64,000 bases of DNA, taken from positions 1-64,000 of the forward strand of contig JAAUQI010000011.1 in NCBI GenBank assembly GCA_012032345.1, in the 5' to 3' direction. The translations under genes and the position numbers were made by a program. Below the pieces are notes generated by a model. That model ran no database searches. It worked only from the letters and a program-made list of their open reading frames with translations, and was not told where the DNA came from. Below are positions 1 through 10,327 of the stretch, piece by piece. This stretch comes from Leptolyngbyaceae cyanobacterium RM1_1_2 (GTDB lineage Bacteria; Cyanobacteriota; Cyanobacteriia; Phormidesmidales; Phormidesmidaceae). Numbering within the stretch: the first letter of the stretch is position 1; each line of letters starts with the position of its first letter.

Positions 1-11
1 GGGACGATTCA

Positions 12-478
12 ATGGCATCTTCTAAAGTACGGCAGCGACAAGTATGGCAGCGACTCGTGCTGATTGGCGTTGGCCTAGTTGTGTTTAGCTTTGGCTATAT
101 GACGGGTCGGCAGCGATCGCCTGTCCGCCTGTAGCTAGCGTAGCTGACGCAGGTGACGTGGCCAATGGCTCAGCCCCGACCGTGCCGCCCGACATGACCC
201 CAACCCCTGATAGCCCATCGGCTGAACTGATCGATCGCGTTATCCAGAAGGCGGCTGAGACGGCTGATGTGGCCGCTGCCGAGCTGAGAGTTGTGCGCTA
301 CAGCCGTGCAACCTGGCCTGATGGCTGTTTGGGCCTAGCAGGAGCAGATGAGCTGTGTACACAAGCGCTGGTAGAAGGCTGGCAGTTTGAAGTTGCTCAC
401 TCAGGCAATCCGGGAAACGGGATTTATCGCAGCGATCTCAGCGGCGATCGCATTCGCTTAGATCAGTCAGGCTTTTAG
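12..478 (+). CDS. Membrane-anchored conserved hypothetical protein (frame broken once)
   Basis: Two frames together read as one small anchored protein. The ATG at 12 encodes about 40 residues with a basic N-terminus and one hydrophobic helix (roughly residues 15-30), then hits TAG at 132-134. The following frame, open from about 89 and with a possible GTG start at 158, encodes a Pro/Thr-rich linker and a compact C-terminal domain (motifs CLGLAGADELCTQALVEGW and YRSDLSG) of a kind I associate with cyanobacterial exported proteins. Adding one G before the CGATCG at 114 fuses the frames. I infer a single inner-membrane protein with a periplasmic domain. A separate 106-residue protein from GTG 158 is the alternative, since AGGTG lies just upstream. 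Function unknown. Confidence 0.5.
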
Positions 479-589
479 AATTTACGTCTTTATGGAAAGT
501 TTTTCCATCCTTAGGCAGATAAAGCCCTGGATCTTGAATGAATTTGTCTATGCTATGGGAAATACGGGTTTAACAAAAATTAGCAGCAC

Positions 590-3500
590 ATGTCGACTTG
601 CGCCGCAGCTCTCACTCCAGCAGAACTCAGCTCCGCCATCGTTCGGGATCTTCTGGTAGTTTCGCCTGACACAAGTGTAATAGATGCGATCGCCCAGATG
701 AACGAGGCGCGAGCGCGCTGTATGAGTCTTAGAGACACGGACTTAAGCTCCCTGACAGCATCTGCCTGCCTAGATGATCTCTGCGTAGAGATTCGCTCAA
801 GCTGCGTGTTAGCCGTAGAAGAGGCTCAGGTCGTGGGCATTCTGACCGAGCGAGCCATCATGAATCTGAGCGCCCAGCAGCAGTCCCTCGAACGCCTGAG
901 CGTGCGGCAGATAATGACGACTCCTGTGATTGTGCTGCACCAGTCTGAGTTTACAAATGCCTTTTCTGCTATTGATTTACTGCTGCGGCATTCTATTCAT
1001 TACTTACCTATCTTAGATTCGCAAAATCGCCTACTGGGGCTGGTGACCTATGAGAGCCTGCGCCAAGCTGCCCTTGCTCATCAGCTAGCGCGATCGCAAC
1101 AGCAAGAAGCAGTAGTGGCAAAGATGGCGCTGCGGATTCGGCAGCATGTGGGTTTAACCGATATTTCCAATGCGATTGTGCAGGAAGTCCGCCAGTTTTT
1201 GGCTGCCGATCGGGTCATTGTCTACCAGTTCAACCCAGACATGAGCGGCACAATCGTAGCAGAGGCCGTGGTTTCTCCTTGGATACCCTGCCTGAACGTA
1301 CAGGTGATTGATACCTGCTTTCGAGACAATTTAGGCGGAGCCTATCAGCAGGGCCGAGTTTCTGCAATCGAGGATCTCTATGCTGCTAATCTGACAGAAT
1401 GCTATTTAGACCTGCTAGAGCAGTTCCAGGTGCGGGCAAATCTAGTCGTGCCCATTCTGCTGCCCAACGCTGAGACTCGCCCCCTGTGGGGCTTGCTGAT
1501 TGCGCACCAGTGTTCGGCTCCGCGCCAGTGGGAAGAAAGCGATATTCGGCTGCTGCAGCAGCTATCAGTGCAATTGGCGATTAGCCTGCAGCAGGCAGAA
1601 CTCTATCAGTCGCTGCAAACCCTCAATGCTTCTCTAGAGCAAAAAGTTGAGGAACGCACCCAAGAACTCAAAGTTCTCGCTAAACGGGAGCGGCTGGTGG
1701 CAAACACGGCGGCCCAAATTCGGGCTTCCCTGAATTTGCAGGTTATTTTAGATAGGGCAGTGCGGGAAATTCGGTTGCTTTTGCAGTGCGATCGCGTCAA
1801 TATCTGGCGGTTCAAAGCTGATGGTCAAATGATTGCTGTGGCAGAATCGACTCACTCATCACTGTCTCTAGTGGGTGAGCAAGTCTATGATGGCTGTCTG
1901 CAAGACTATGTCGAAGCTTACCGTCAAGGGCGGGTTCGTATTGTTTCAGACATTTACACAGCTGAAATGTCTGACTGCCACCGGGAGCTGCTAATCCAGT
2001 TGCAGACCCGAGCCAAACTTTTAGTGCCGCTAATGTGCGGCGACCAGCTTTGGGGCTTGCTCAATGCTACCGAGAGCCAGTACGCCCGCGAGTGGCAGCC
2101 AGAAGAAGTAGACCTGTTGCAAATGCTCTCAGTGCAGCTTGCGATCGCCCTGCAGCAGGCCACTACCTACGAGCAGCTACAGACAGAACTCAGCGAGCGC
2201 AAACAGGCTGAAATTCGCCTACAAGAGAGCGAACGGCGCTTTCGTAAGCTGTTTGAGTCAACTCCGCAAATCGCCGTTCAAGGCTACGATCGCCAGCGCC
2301 GAGTCATCTATTGGAATGATGCCAGTCAGCAGCTTTACGGATATACCAAAACCGAGGCTGTTGGGCAGCGGCTAGAAAATCTAATTTTGCCGCCAGAAAC
2401 CCAGCAGCAGGTGATTCAGGATATTGATGCCTGGTTAGAAGGACAACCGTTTCCGGCAGGTGAACTGGAGCTGTTGCGCAAAGACAGCTCCAGCGTCACG
2501 GTTTTCTCCAGCCACATTATGCTGACTAACACGGCGGGTGAGCCGGAAATGTACTGTGTGGCTATTGACCTCAGCGATCGCAAGCGGGCCGAAGCCGAAC
2601 GATTACAGGCAGAAAGATTCCGACTAGAGTTAAAGCTGCTAGAGCAAATTCTCGACATTGTTCTGGCTGGCTATTGGGATTGGGATATTCGCAGCGACAA
2701 AAAATACATCAGTCCCGGCTTTAAGCGCATGTTTGGCTATGGCGAGCATGAATTGCTCAATACCTTAGAAACCTGGAAAAAACTGCTGTTTCCAGAAGAC
2801 TTGCCAACCGTGATTGAGTGTTTCAATCGCCATGTTCAAAGTCGTGGGAAGATCCCTTATTACAACGAAGTCCGCTACCATCACAAGGATGGCTCAACGG
2901 TATGGGTGATCTGTTCGGGGCAGGTAATCGAATGGGATGAAGCTGGCAATCCCTTGCGTATGATTGGCTGTCACATTGATATCAGCGATCGCAAGCGGGC
3001 GGAAGCCGACTTACAGGCCAGCGAAAACCGCTATCGGGCCATCTTTAATCAGGTAGCCGTCGGTATCAATCAGGCCGATCCCTCAGGGCGTTTTGTCAGC
3101 GCCAACCAGGCTTTTTGTGACATGCTGGGCTACAGCAAAACAGAGCTTTTGCAGCTCACCTTTCGAGATATCACCCATCCTGATGACGTCGTCAAACACC
3201 AAGGCAGATACGAACAGCTCATCACCGGGCAGATTCCCTTTTCTGTCCACGAAAAACGCTATCGCCACAAAGCCGGACACTACCTCTGGGTACAAATTGC
3301 GATCTCAACGCTGCGCGACCATAGTGCCGACATCCTTTCAGCTCTCGCCGTTGTCGTCAACATTGACGATAGCAAACAGGCCGAGCGCTCGATGATTGAG
3401 GCTAAAGAAGCGGCTGAAGCGGCGGCTCAGGCCAAAAGCGATTTTCTAGCCCGCATGAGCCACGAAATTCGCACCCCCATGAACGGTGTCATTGGCATGT

Positions 3501-5025
3501 TGAGTCTGCTGCAGGGCACAAAACTCGATCAAGATCAGCGTTTGCAGGTCAATATTGCCCAGTCCAGCGCCGAGTCGCTGTTGACCTTAATCAACGATAT
3601 CCTCGATTTTTCTAAGGTAGAGGCTGGCAAGCTAGAGCTAGAGACTCTAGACTTTAACCTGCACCAGCATCTGGGAGATTTTGCCAAGACGATGGCACTA
3701 AAGGCCAAAGAGAAAGATCTAGAGTTAGTCCTGGATCTGCGGGGGGTTGAGCACTCTGAGGTCAGAGGCGATCCGGGGCGGCTGCGGCAAATATTCATCA
3801 ACCTTGTAGACAACGCCATCAAATTTACCGAGCAGGGAGAAATTGTGGTGCGCTGCAGCCTCAAACCAGCCGACACAGGACTGCTGTTTACAGGGACGGT
3901 CAGCGACACAGGTATTGGCATTCCTCCCGATCAAGTCGCCAGCCTGTTTGACCCATTCACCCAGGTAGATGTAACCACCACTCGCAAATACGGCGGTACG
4001 GGTTTGGGCTTGGCCATCACCCAAAAGCTTTGTGAGCTAATCGGCGGCGGTATTCGCGTGCAGAGCGAATTAGGCCGAGGCAGTCAGTTTGAATTTACGG
4101 CTCTGTTGCAGCCTAGCAAACAATCACTGTCGGCTTTGCCTTCAAGGGGCATAGCAGATATATCAGCTCTGACCTTGCTAGTTGTAGACGACAATGCCAC
4201 CAATCGGGACGTTCTGTGTGGTCAGCTCAGAGATTGGGGCATCAAGGTGCTGGAAGCTACCGATGGCCCTAGCGCTTTGGCTCTGTGTGAAGCTCAGGTG
4301 CGCTCAGACAGCACGCGCTCTCCCTCCCCTTTCGACATTGCTCTGCTAGACATGCAAATGCCCAATATGACAGGTGCTGAGCTCAGCCAGTGGCTCAAAG
4401 CTGACAGTCGCTTTAAGTCAATGTCACTGGTGATGATGACTGCCATTAACAATCACGGCAGTGCCGAGCTTTTAACAGATTTAGGCGTCAGTGCCTATTT
4501 TGCCAAACCCATTATCCCCTCTGATTTACTGGATATTTTGGCGGTGGGTAGAAACGGCCAGGCTATGCAGTCACTCTCTCGGTCTGAGATATCTCTACCT
4601 AACCTTCATCAAGCAGCTACGGCCTGTGTCTGGCCAGAAAAACCCGCTTGCTCCTGGTAGAAGATAACCGGGTTAATCAGATGGTCGTCAAGAGACTGCT
4701 TGAAAAGTTGGGGTTGAAAATAGATCTGGCTTGCAATGGCTTAGAAGCTTTACGAAAGCTAGAACAGGCTGCTAAAAGTGAGCCGTATACCTTGGTCTTT
4801 ATGGACTGTCAAATGCCTGAGATGGATGGCTATGAGGCCAGTCGCCAGATTCGTAAGGGTACAGCAGGTGTGTATAACCAGGAGATTGCCATTATTGCAA
4901 TGACGGCAAACGCGATGAAAGGCGATAGAGAAAAGTGCCTTGAAGCGGGTATGAACGACTACTTAGCGAAACCCCTCAGCCCACAGACTTTAATTGAGAA
5001 GCTCGAACAGTGGCTGAGTCAATAA
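590..5025 (+). CDS. Hybrid sensor histidine kinase: CBS pair, 2 GAF, 3 PAS, HisKA, HATPase, 2 receivers (frame broken before last receiver)
   Basis: A very large phosphorelay sensor of about 1,475 residues. Visible order: CBS pair (about 17-165), GAF1 (185-340), a coiled linker, GAF2 (375-530), three PAS domains (548-670, 690-805, 812-932), HisKA with phospho-His958 in the motif SHEIRTPMNG, HATPase with DTGIGI and GTGLGL boxes, then receiver 1 with Asp1254 in LLDMQMP. The frame stops at 4660, but an overlapping frame starting LLLVEDNRVNQ and ending at 5025 is a complete second receiver (MDCQMPEMDG). One extra A in the A5 run at 4638-4642 gives PEKTRLLLVEDN and joins them. GAF2 has Cys463-His464, the bilin-attachment pair of cyanobacteriochromes; GAF1 has Cys271-Tyr272. 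No transmembrane helix is visible, so it is probably cytoplasmic. The output partner is unknown. Confidence 0.85.
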
Positions 5026-5071
5026 AACCGTAGTCTTGGGCACGCTAAGGATTATATCCGGGTGTTTGGGC

Positions 5072-6522
5072 ATGACGGCAACCACAGCGACAGCAGACTG
5101 GCAGCGGGTTCAAGCTGCCTTTGAGCAAATTTGGGGCTACACTCAGTTTCGTCCACCCCAGGGAGACGTTGTCTCAGCTTTGCTCAACCAGCGGGATGCT
5201 TTGGTAATCATGCCGACAGGCGGCGGCAAGTCTGTTTGCTTTCAACTGCCAGCGCTGCTACAAACCGGGCTGACGCTGGTGGTTTCGCCGCTGGTGGCGC
5301 TAATGGAAAATCAGGTGCAGGAACTGCGAGAGCGATCGCTGCCTGCGGCTGCCTTGCACGGTGAACTCTCTGCCTATCAGCGCCGACAGACCCTATGGGC
5401 GCTAGAACAGCAGCGGCTGCGGCTGCTCTATCTTTCACCTGAAACTTTGCTGAGTCCAGCCGTGTGGCAGCGGCTTTGTCAGCCCAGCTTAAAAATCAAC
5501 GGCCTGATTTTAGATGAAGCTCACTGTCTAGCTCAGTGGGGAGACACGTTTCGTCCGGCCTATCGACGACTAGGCGCAGTCCGGCCAGCCCTGCTGCAGC
5601 ACAAGCCCCCTGGTACTCACCTGGCGATCGCCGCTTTTACCGCTACGGCTGACCCGGTAGCCCAGCGCCTGCTCAAAGATGTCCTGCGGCTAGAACAGCC
5701 CAAAGCGGTTCGCCTTAGCCCTTACCGGGCCAACCTGCATCTGTCGGTGCAGCCAGTCTGGACGCCGAGGGGCCGACGACAGGCTCTGCGCCACTATGTT
5801 GAGAAGCGATCGCAGCAGGCAGGTTTAGTCTATGTCCGCACCCGGCGCGATAGCCAGACTTTAGCTGACTGGCTACAGCAATCAGGCTATGCCACTGCCG
5901 CCTATCATGCCGGACTTCACCCCCGCGATCGCCGCCAGATTGAAGCAGACTGGCTGAGGGATCGCCTGAAGTTTGTTGTTTGCACTAACGCCTTTGGCAT
6001 GGGGATCAACAAGCCCAACTGCCGCTGGGTGGTGCATTTTCACAGCCCTTGCCTGCTCTCAGAATATATTCAGGAAGTGGGTCGAGCTGGCAGAGACGGT
6101 GCCCCAGCCCAAGCCATGATGCTGGCTAGCGAACCGACGGGCTGGCTCGATTCCTCAGATCGGCAGCGATCGCAGTTTTTGCCACGCAGGCCCAAAAGCT
6201 ACGGCAAAAGGCCCAAAAGCTGGCGCAGCAGATTCCCCCTGAGGGATCGCTGAAGTCAGTAACAGAAGCGTTTAGAGAGGGCGCAATCGCGCTGTCTTAT
6301 CTACACAGCCTGGGCCAGCTCGACTGGCTCGATCCGTTTCACTATCGTCTGCGATCGCTGCCTGCGGGTAAATCCGTAAACCCATCAGGCTACGAAAAAA
6401 TGCACCAGTATGTTCACGGTCGCGGCTGCCGCTGGCAGTTTTTGCTCACAGAATTTGGCTTTCGCAGCGAAGCCAAGCAGCAAGGAAAGTGTGGTCACTG
6501 CGATCGCTGTCTGAAGCAATAG
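5072..6522 (+). CDS. recQ: ATP-dependent DNA helicase RecQ (frame broken once)
   Basis: Superfamily 2, 3'-5' DNA helicase acting in recombination and repair. Walker A is PTGGGKS, the Walker B/DEAH box is LDEAHCLAQWG, and motif VI is QEVGRAGRDG. The C-terminal zinc-binding part, with Cys in GCRW and CGHCDRC, lies in another frame that runs to TAG at 6520-6522. The open frame fails at about 6166-6180. Restoring one G before the CGATCG at 6167 reads RQAIAVFATQAQ and rejoins the halves; a sixth T in the T5 run would also work. The ATG at 5072 is preferred because the longer TTG form at 5036 adds residues unlike the family. It is shorter than E. coli RecQ and shows no HRDC domain, as in many cyanobacterial versions. 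Confidence 0.85.
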
Positions 6523-6523
6523 C

Positions 6524-7183
6524 CTATTGCTTCAGCGCCAGCATCAGCCCGTCACCAATGGGTAACAGGCTCAAGGCGATACGCCGATCGTGGTGCAGCT
6601 TTTGATTGAGAGCCTGAATTTTTTGGGTGCGGCTGTCTGGGTTCGGTGCCGCCACTCGCCCCGACCACAGCACGTTGTCAATGGCAATTAGTCCCCCAGG
6701 GCGCACTAGCTGTAGGGATCGCTCGTAGTAGCTGTCATAGTTGCTTTTGTCAGCATCAATAAAGGCAAAGTCAAACGTTTCTGAGGCCCCCGTCTCAATC
6801 AGCTGATCGAGGGTGTCGAGGGCCGGAGCCAGACGCAGATCAATTTTGCCAGCCACCCCTGCCTGCTGCCAGTAACGACGGGCGATCGCGGTATATTCTT
6901 CACTGACGTCACAGGCAATAACCTGGCCCTCAGCGGGCAGGGCCAAGGCCACTGCTAGCGTGCTGTAGCCTGTAAACACGCCAATCTCCAGCGCCTTTTT
7001 AGCCCCCATGAGCTGCACCAGCAGCGCCATCAGCTGCCCCTGCTCTGGCGAAATCTGCATTTGCCCCATTGGGTGCTGCTGAGTTTCCTGTCGCAGCCGA
7101 GCCATCACCTCAGGCTCCCGCAGCGAACAGTCGAGCAGGTAGCGATAGAGCGAATCAGTCAGGTTCAGAGTTTTGCTTGACAT
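6524..7183 (-). CDS. Class I SAM-dependent O-methyltransferase (caffeoyl-CoA OMT family)
   Basis: 219 residues, normal length for the small cation-dependent O-methyltransferase family (PF01596). The SAM-binding glycine loop is LEIGVFTGYST. The stretch FIDADKSNYDSYYE followed by GGLIAIDNVLW supplies the metal-binding Asp and Asp-Asn residues characteristic of the family. Cyanobacterial members methylate catechol-like hydroxyls, but the natural substrate here cannot be told from sequence. Its stop lies 2 bases from the recQ stop, so the two genes converge. The gene upstream on the same strand (SRPBCC, ending at 7190) is 6 bases away, so the pair is probably co-transcribed. Confidence 0.85.
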   Translation of the reverse strand: MSSKTLNLTDSLYRYLLDCSLREPEVMARLRQETQQHPMGQMQISPEQGQLMALLVQLMGAKKALEIGVFTGYSTLAVALALPAEGQVIACDVSEEYTAIARRYWQQAGVAGKIDLRLAPALDTLDQLIETGASETFDFAFIDADKSNYDSYYERSLQLVRPGGLIAIDNVLWSGRVAAPNPDSRTQKIQALNQKLHHDRRIALSLLPIGDGLMLALKQ

Positions 7184-7189
7184 AGTGAA

Positions 7190-7747
7190 TTAACGACACA
7201 TGGCCTGGCGCATCGTCTTCATGTTGCCTGGCAAATCGTGCTTCATGGCCTGTTCAATTAAAAAACCAGGCACCGGAATCGAAGCTGCTGCCTGTACCGC
7301 ATAGGTCAGCAGCGTCCCCTGATCAAAAGCCTGTAGGGTTAGATCGGCTGAGAAATCCGAAAAAGTTCCTTTCTCTAAGCGAAACTGGAGCTGCTGCGAT
7401 CGCTTTTCAAACACCTTGAGATAAACCTCAACCTCTGCCGTCAGCATCAGAAAATGCTTACGCCCGACCTGATAGAGTCGCCGCATACCCGCAGCCCCAG
7501 AAGATTCCAAAATTCGACTTTGCACAATCTCTGGAAAATACTCAACCCAACGAGGATAGTCAGTCAGCTTACTCCAAACCTGATCCTGCGACAGCGGTAA
7601 ATACATCTGAGCCACAACGGCTCCGCCACCGAGGCGATAGGGCCTAGTTTGGGTTAAAACCTCCCCTGCCACCAGCGCTTGCTCCGCTGTTTGTAAAACC
7701 TGATAGTGAGAACCATTGGGCGCAAAGATTTCAGAAGTACTAACCAT
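7190..7747 (-). CDS. SRPBCC-fold lipid/ligand-binding protein
   Basis: A 185-residue protein of the START/Bet v1-like superfamily (polyketide cyclase/dehydrase type). Evidence is the pattern of a conserved N-terminal strand, an internal PRWVEYFPEIVQSRIL segment and a C-terminal helix with PVPGFLIEQAMKHDLP. Such proteins in cyanobacteria bind hydrophobic ligands or act in coenzyme Q/quinone-like or lipid metabolism; none can be chosen here. The ATG at 7747 is preferred over an in-frame TTG nine bases upstream because AGGAGG lies 11 bases before the ATG but only 2 bases before the TTG. It is the first gene of a probable two-gene unit with the downstream O-methyltransferase. Confidence 0.7.
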   Translation of the reverse strand: MVSTSEIFAPNGSHYQVLQTAEQALVAGEVLTQTRPYRLGGGAVVAQMYLPLSQDQVWSKLTDYPRWVEYFPEIVQSRILESSGAAGMRRLYQVGRKHFLMLTAEVEVYLKVFEKRSQQLQFRLEKGTFSDFSADLTLQAFDQGTLLTYAVQAAASIPVPGFLIEQAMKHDLPGNMKTMRQAMCR

Positions 7748-7984
7748 ACAAAGCAATTCCTCCTACACCATCATCTAGCTTTATATCAGGAACGTTATTA
7801 TCAGCAGTTCCACTGATAGTTAGATAAACCCTACAGAGACCTCTGCCGTATTATCTCTAGCCTCACAGCCAGAACCATCAGGCTAGCGTGATTTATCGTT
7901 AAATTTTCAATGAACTTTGAATAGATGCCAGAATAAAAACGCTCTAAGTTTTAGCAAAATTCGTAATCTTGACCCCCTATCTAT

Positions 7985-8173
7985 ATGAATTCCTCCTCAA
8001 ATTTAGCCGTTAGAATTTTTTTAACCACGCTAGGAGTCATTTTGGTTCTAGTAGCGATTATCTTGCTGCTGCGCGGGTTTGGTGTGATTAGCCAAATTCC
8101 AGGGTATGTGATCTGGGCGCTGGTTCTAATTGCCGTAGGGATTGGCATCTTGGGCGGACTGCGAGGCAGTTAA
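7985..8173 (+). CDS. Small two-helix membrane protein
   Basis: 62 residues, almost entirely two hydrophobic segments (about 10-29 and 38-56) joined by the turn RGFGVISQIPGYVIW. No catalytic or binding motif is present. The next gene encodes a protein of the same layout with the shared frame LRGF-PG-V-W-GxGI, so the two are a tandem duplicate. A preceding GACCCCCTATCTAT segment gives no clear ribosome-binding site. Role unknown; the protein is predicted to sit in the cytoplasmic or thylakoid membrane. Confidence 0.55.
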   Translation: MNSSSNLAVRIFLTTLGVILVLVAIILLLRGFGVISQIPGYVIWALVLIAVGIGILGGLRGS

Positions 8174-8265
8174 CAAACAGAGACGATCCTAAAATCGGTC
8201 AGCTCTTGATCTACAGGCTATTCTATGTAAATCTGTTCGACCTCGATTGCAAGTATAAAGTTCCT

Positions 8266-8445
8266 ATGATCTCTCGCCTCCAGTTTGACACCCAGATCTT
8301 TTTAGGCGTTTTAACCGTCACGCTCATTGTTTGGGTACTGCGCGGCTTCGCGCTGTTGGCTTTTTTACCCGGCATTGTGCTGTGGCTGCTGCTGCTGCTG
8401 TGCTTTGGCAGCGGTATCTTTCTGCTCCTGCGGCGCTTACGCTAA
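8266..8445 (+). CDS. Small two-helix membrane protein, paralogue of the preceding gene
   Basis: 59 residues from the ATG at 8266, which begins MISRLQFDTQIF. The ORF extends upstream to 8206, but those 20 residues are not hydrophobic and have no counterpart in the paralogue. Two membrane segments flank the turn LRGFALLAFLPGIVLW, matching LRGFGVISQIPGYVIW in the gene just upstream. A basic tail (LLRRLR) suggests the C-terminus faces the cytoplasm. Function unknown. Confidence 0.5.
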   Translation: MISRLQFDTQIFLGVLTVTLIVWVLRGFALLAFLPGIVLWLLLLLCFGSGIFLLLRRLR

Positions 8446-8462
8446 TAGTGCTGGTCAAATGG

Positions 8463-9509
8463 CTAGCGAGGTAGCGACTGTGGCGGAGTAGGCGAAGTAC
8501 TTTTGCCGGTTTTTCGTTTGCCCGTGGGCGGATCTATGCCCATTGCCTTGCCAACTGAGACATTGAGCTGGTCACCAATCAGCAATACCAGCGAACTCAG
8601 GTAGAGCCACAGCATCAGCACAATCACAGCCCCCACTGCGCCGTAGACCTTGTTGTAGTTGCCAAACTGAGAGACGTAGAGGCGAAATGCAGAGGACAGC
8701 GCCGCCCAAGCCAGCGCCGCCAGCACTGCGCCTGGAATTAGAGGTTTACCTGGCGACCAACGGCTGGGGCCAAAACGATAGATAAAAGCAATTGTTGCTG
8801 AGAGAATACCAAGGGCTGTGGGCAGGCTGAGCCAGCGCCAGATTCTTAAAACCCAATATTCAATTGTTGCGCCGCTCTTATAGGCCAGCTTAAAGATGAT
8901 GATCTCGCTGATTAGAAAGAGACTAGAGGCAATAATAATCAGCAGGATAGTGCCTGCGGTTAGTCCTAGAGAAACCAGCTTGGCCTTCCAAAAAGGACGG
9001 GTGAGTCGATTGGGAATCTGATGAATTTGATCTAACGCTCGCATAGCGGCACTGATCGCCCCCGAAGAAGCCCACAGTGCCACTAAAAAGCTGATCGAAA
9101 ATAAGCTGCGATTCTGGCTGTTGCTAATTTCGCCTGCAAAGTTCTGAATCAGGAGCAGGGCTTCTTGAGGGGCGATTTCGCTCAGCTGCCATGCTAGTCG
9201 CTCAAAGGTTTCGCGCAGTGTACCAATTAAGCCAATGGCGGTCAAAACCGCCAGAATTGAGGGAAATAAGCCCAGCATTGAATAGTAGGCCATTTCAGCC
9301 GCCAGCCCTGGCAAGCGCTGCTCAAAAGTGCAGACAATTACCTCGCGGATTGTAGAGGGGGTGAGGTGACACAGAAATTGCCAAAAAGCTTTAATCGAGA
9401 GCGATCGCCTTAAACGCCGCAAAGACATAGACGAAAGACACCCCTGGTGGAGTTTTAGCTGGAGGGTATTGCGAATCGTGACACTCAACTGGGTGGTTCG
9501 CTGTGGCAT
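8463..9509 (-). CDS. YihY/BrkB-family membrane protein (UPF0761)
   Basis: 348 residues with about six hydrophobic helices after a basic N-terminal extension. The family signature LPGLAAEMAYYSMLGLFPSI is present near residue 70 and the closing segment YGAVGAVIVLMLWLYLSS is typical. The family was once annotated ribonuclease BN, which is wrong; it is an inner-membrane family of unsettled function. The C-terminus is Pro/Ser/Lys rich and poorly conserved. It converges with the small membrane-protein pair (18 bases between stops). Several start codons are possible, and ATG 9428 (MSLRRLRR) is an alternative giving a more usual length. Confidence 0.85.
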   Translation of the reverse strand: MPQRTTQLSVTIRNTLQLKLHQGCLSSMSLRRLRRSLSIKAFWQFLCHLTPSTIREVIVCTFEQRLPGLAAEMAYYSMLGLFPSILAVLTAIGLIGTLRETFERLAWQLSEIAPQEALLLIQNFAGEISNSQNRSLFSISFLVALWASSGAISAAMRALDQIHQIPNRLTRPFWKAKLVSLGLTAGTILLIIIASSLFLISEIIIFKLAYKSGATIEYWVLRIWRWLSLPTALGILSATIAFIYRFGPSRWSPGKPLIPGAVLAALAWAALSSAFRLYVSQFGNYNKVYGAVGAVIVLMLWLYLSSLVLLIGDQLNVSVGKAMGIDPPTGKRKTGKSTSPTPPQSLPR

Positions 9510-9936
9510 CAGTTCCTGTCACTAGAGGCGAGGGAGGGGTATAGAAGCAGTCTCCACAACGCTAGTTGATTTAAATAGTAGAACCGATCTGAGAAAATAC
9601 GGATTCTTGATTACCCTCCAATTAATTTTTGTCTACCTGCAAGCTACCAATCTAGTCTGAGGGCAGGCTCTTTAAACTGGCACAGTAGCCACACAGATTG
9701 ATGATTACCAATACTGAGCCAGCCGCCATTGCTGAGATCAAAAATTACATTAATGCGGGTAAAGGTATTCAGAAATGAATAACTATCCATCAATAGTAGG
9801 AGCAAAGTGCATCTGTCTTTGGAGAGAGATTTGTCTATCTTGCTTGAAAATGCTAGGATTTTTTAACTTGCTGCTTGACAGCAGGTTACTAAAATTTCCA
9901 GATAGTGCCAAATATTGGCAGATAGTGATTGTACCT
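9510..9936. other. Intergenic region, nothing recognised
   Basis: This 427-base stretch separates the divergent YihY-family gene and the small gene at 9937. Short hydrophobic readings starting at ATG 9775 continue in frame into the downstream gene, but that part looks unlike the conserved protein and is probably leader. No tRNA, repeat family or clear operator was seen. Confidence 0.4.
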
Positions 9937-10212
9937 ATGGAACAAAAGCTTCAAGACTTAGTCGGTCAGCCCAATGTTTGGCTTTACCTCAAGAGCAGCG
10001 GCGGCTGGTTTAAGGAAGTTCACATTTTGGACGTGAATTCTGAGGTCGTAACGTTTCGCTACGAGCATGAATCTAACGACGAAAAGCGGCTTTGGGAAAA
10101 GACCACACGGCTCGAAAACGTAGCTGAAGTTGAGATTAAGCTGCTGGCAATGCCTAAAGATAGTAAGCAGATAGCCCAGCTTAAAGATCAGCTTTCGCAC
10201 CTGCTAGAGTAG
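9937..10212 (+). CDS. Conserved cyanobacterial protein, DUF6679-like
   Basis: 91 residues from the ATG at 9937. The frame is open back to 9775, but the preceding 54 residues are Cys- and Leu-rich and unlike a conserved start. The body, containing PNVWLYLKSSGGWF, ILDVNSEVVTFRYEHE and SWEE-like WEKTTRLENV, resembles a small cyanobacterial family I recall as DUF6679. It looks like a compact beta-rich fold with a charged C-terminal helix. Soluble; no catalytic motif visible. The family assignment is from memory and the function is unknown. A strong hairpin follows at 10246. Confidence 0.6.
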   Translation: MEQKLQDLVGQPNVWLYLKSSGGWFKEVHILDVNSEVVTFRYEHESNDEKRLWEKTTRLENVAEVEIKLLAMPKDSKQIAQLKDQLSHLLE

Positions 10213-10245
10213 GCTCCATCGATCGCTAGGTGACCTTCTACAAAG

Positions 10246-10280
10246 CGATTAGCCCACTCAGAGTCTGAGTGGGCTAATCG
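10246..10280. terminator. Long perfect hairpin between convergent genes
   Basis: Perfect 16-bp inverted repeat starting CGATTAGCCCACTCAG with a 3-base AGT loop. It lies between the + strand gene ending at 10212 and the - strand lipoprotein gene ending at 10328. No T-run follows the stem directly on either strand, so it is a terminator or transcript-end stabiliser by position and stability rather than a canonical intrinsic terminator. Confidence 0.55.
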
Positions 10281-10327
10281 TAGTCAAAAAAATCGGTCAA
10301 GCCAAATAGGCTTAAGCAAGGCAGACT

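Noticed and set aside
9701-9778. 25-codon frame MITNTEPAAIAEIKNYINAG upstream of the 9937 gene
   Set aside because: Reads plausibly but is very short, has no ribosome-binding site and matches nothing I recognise.
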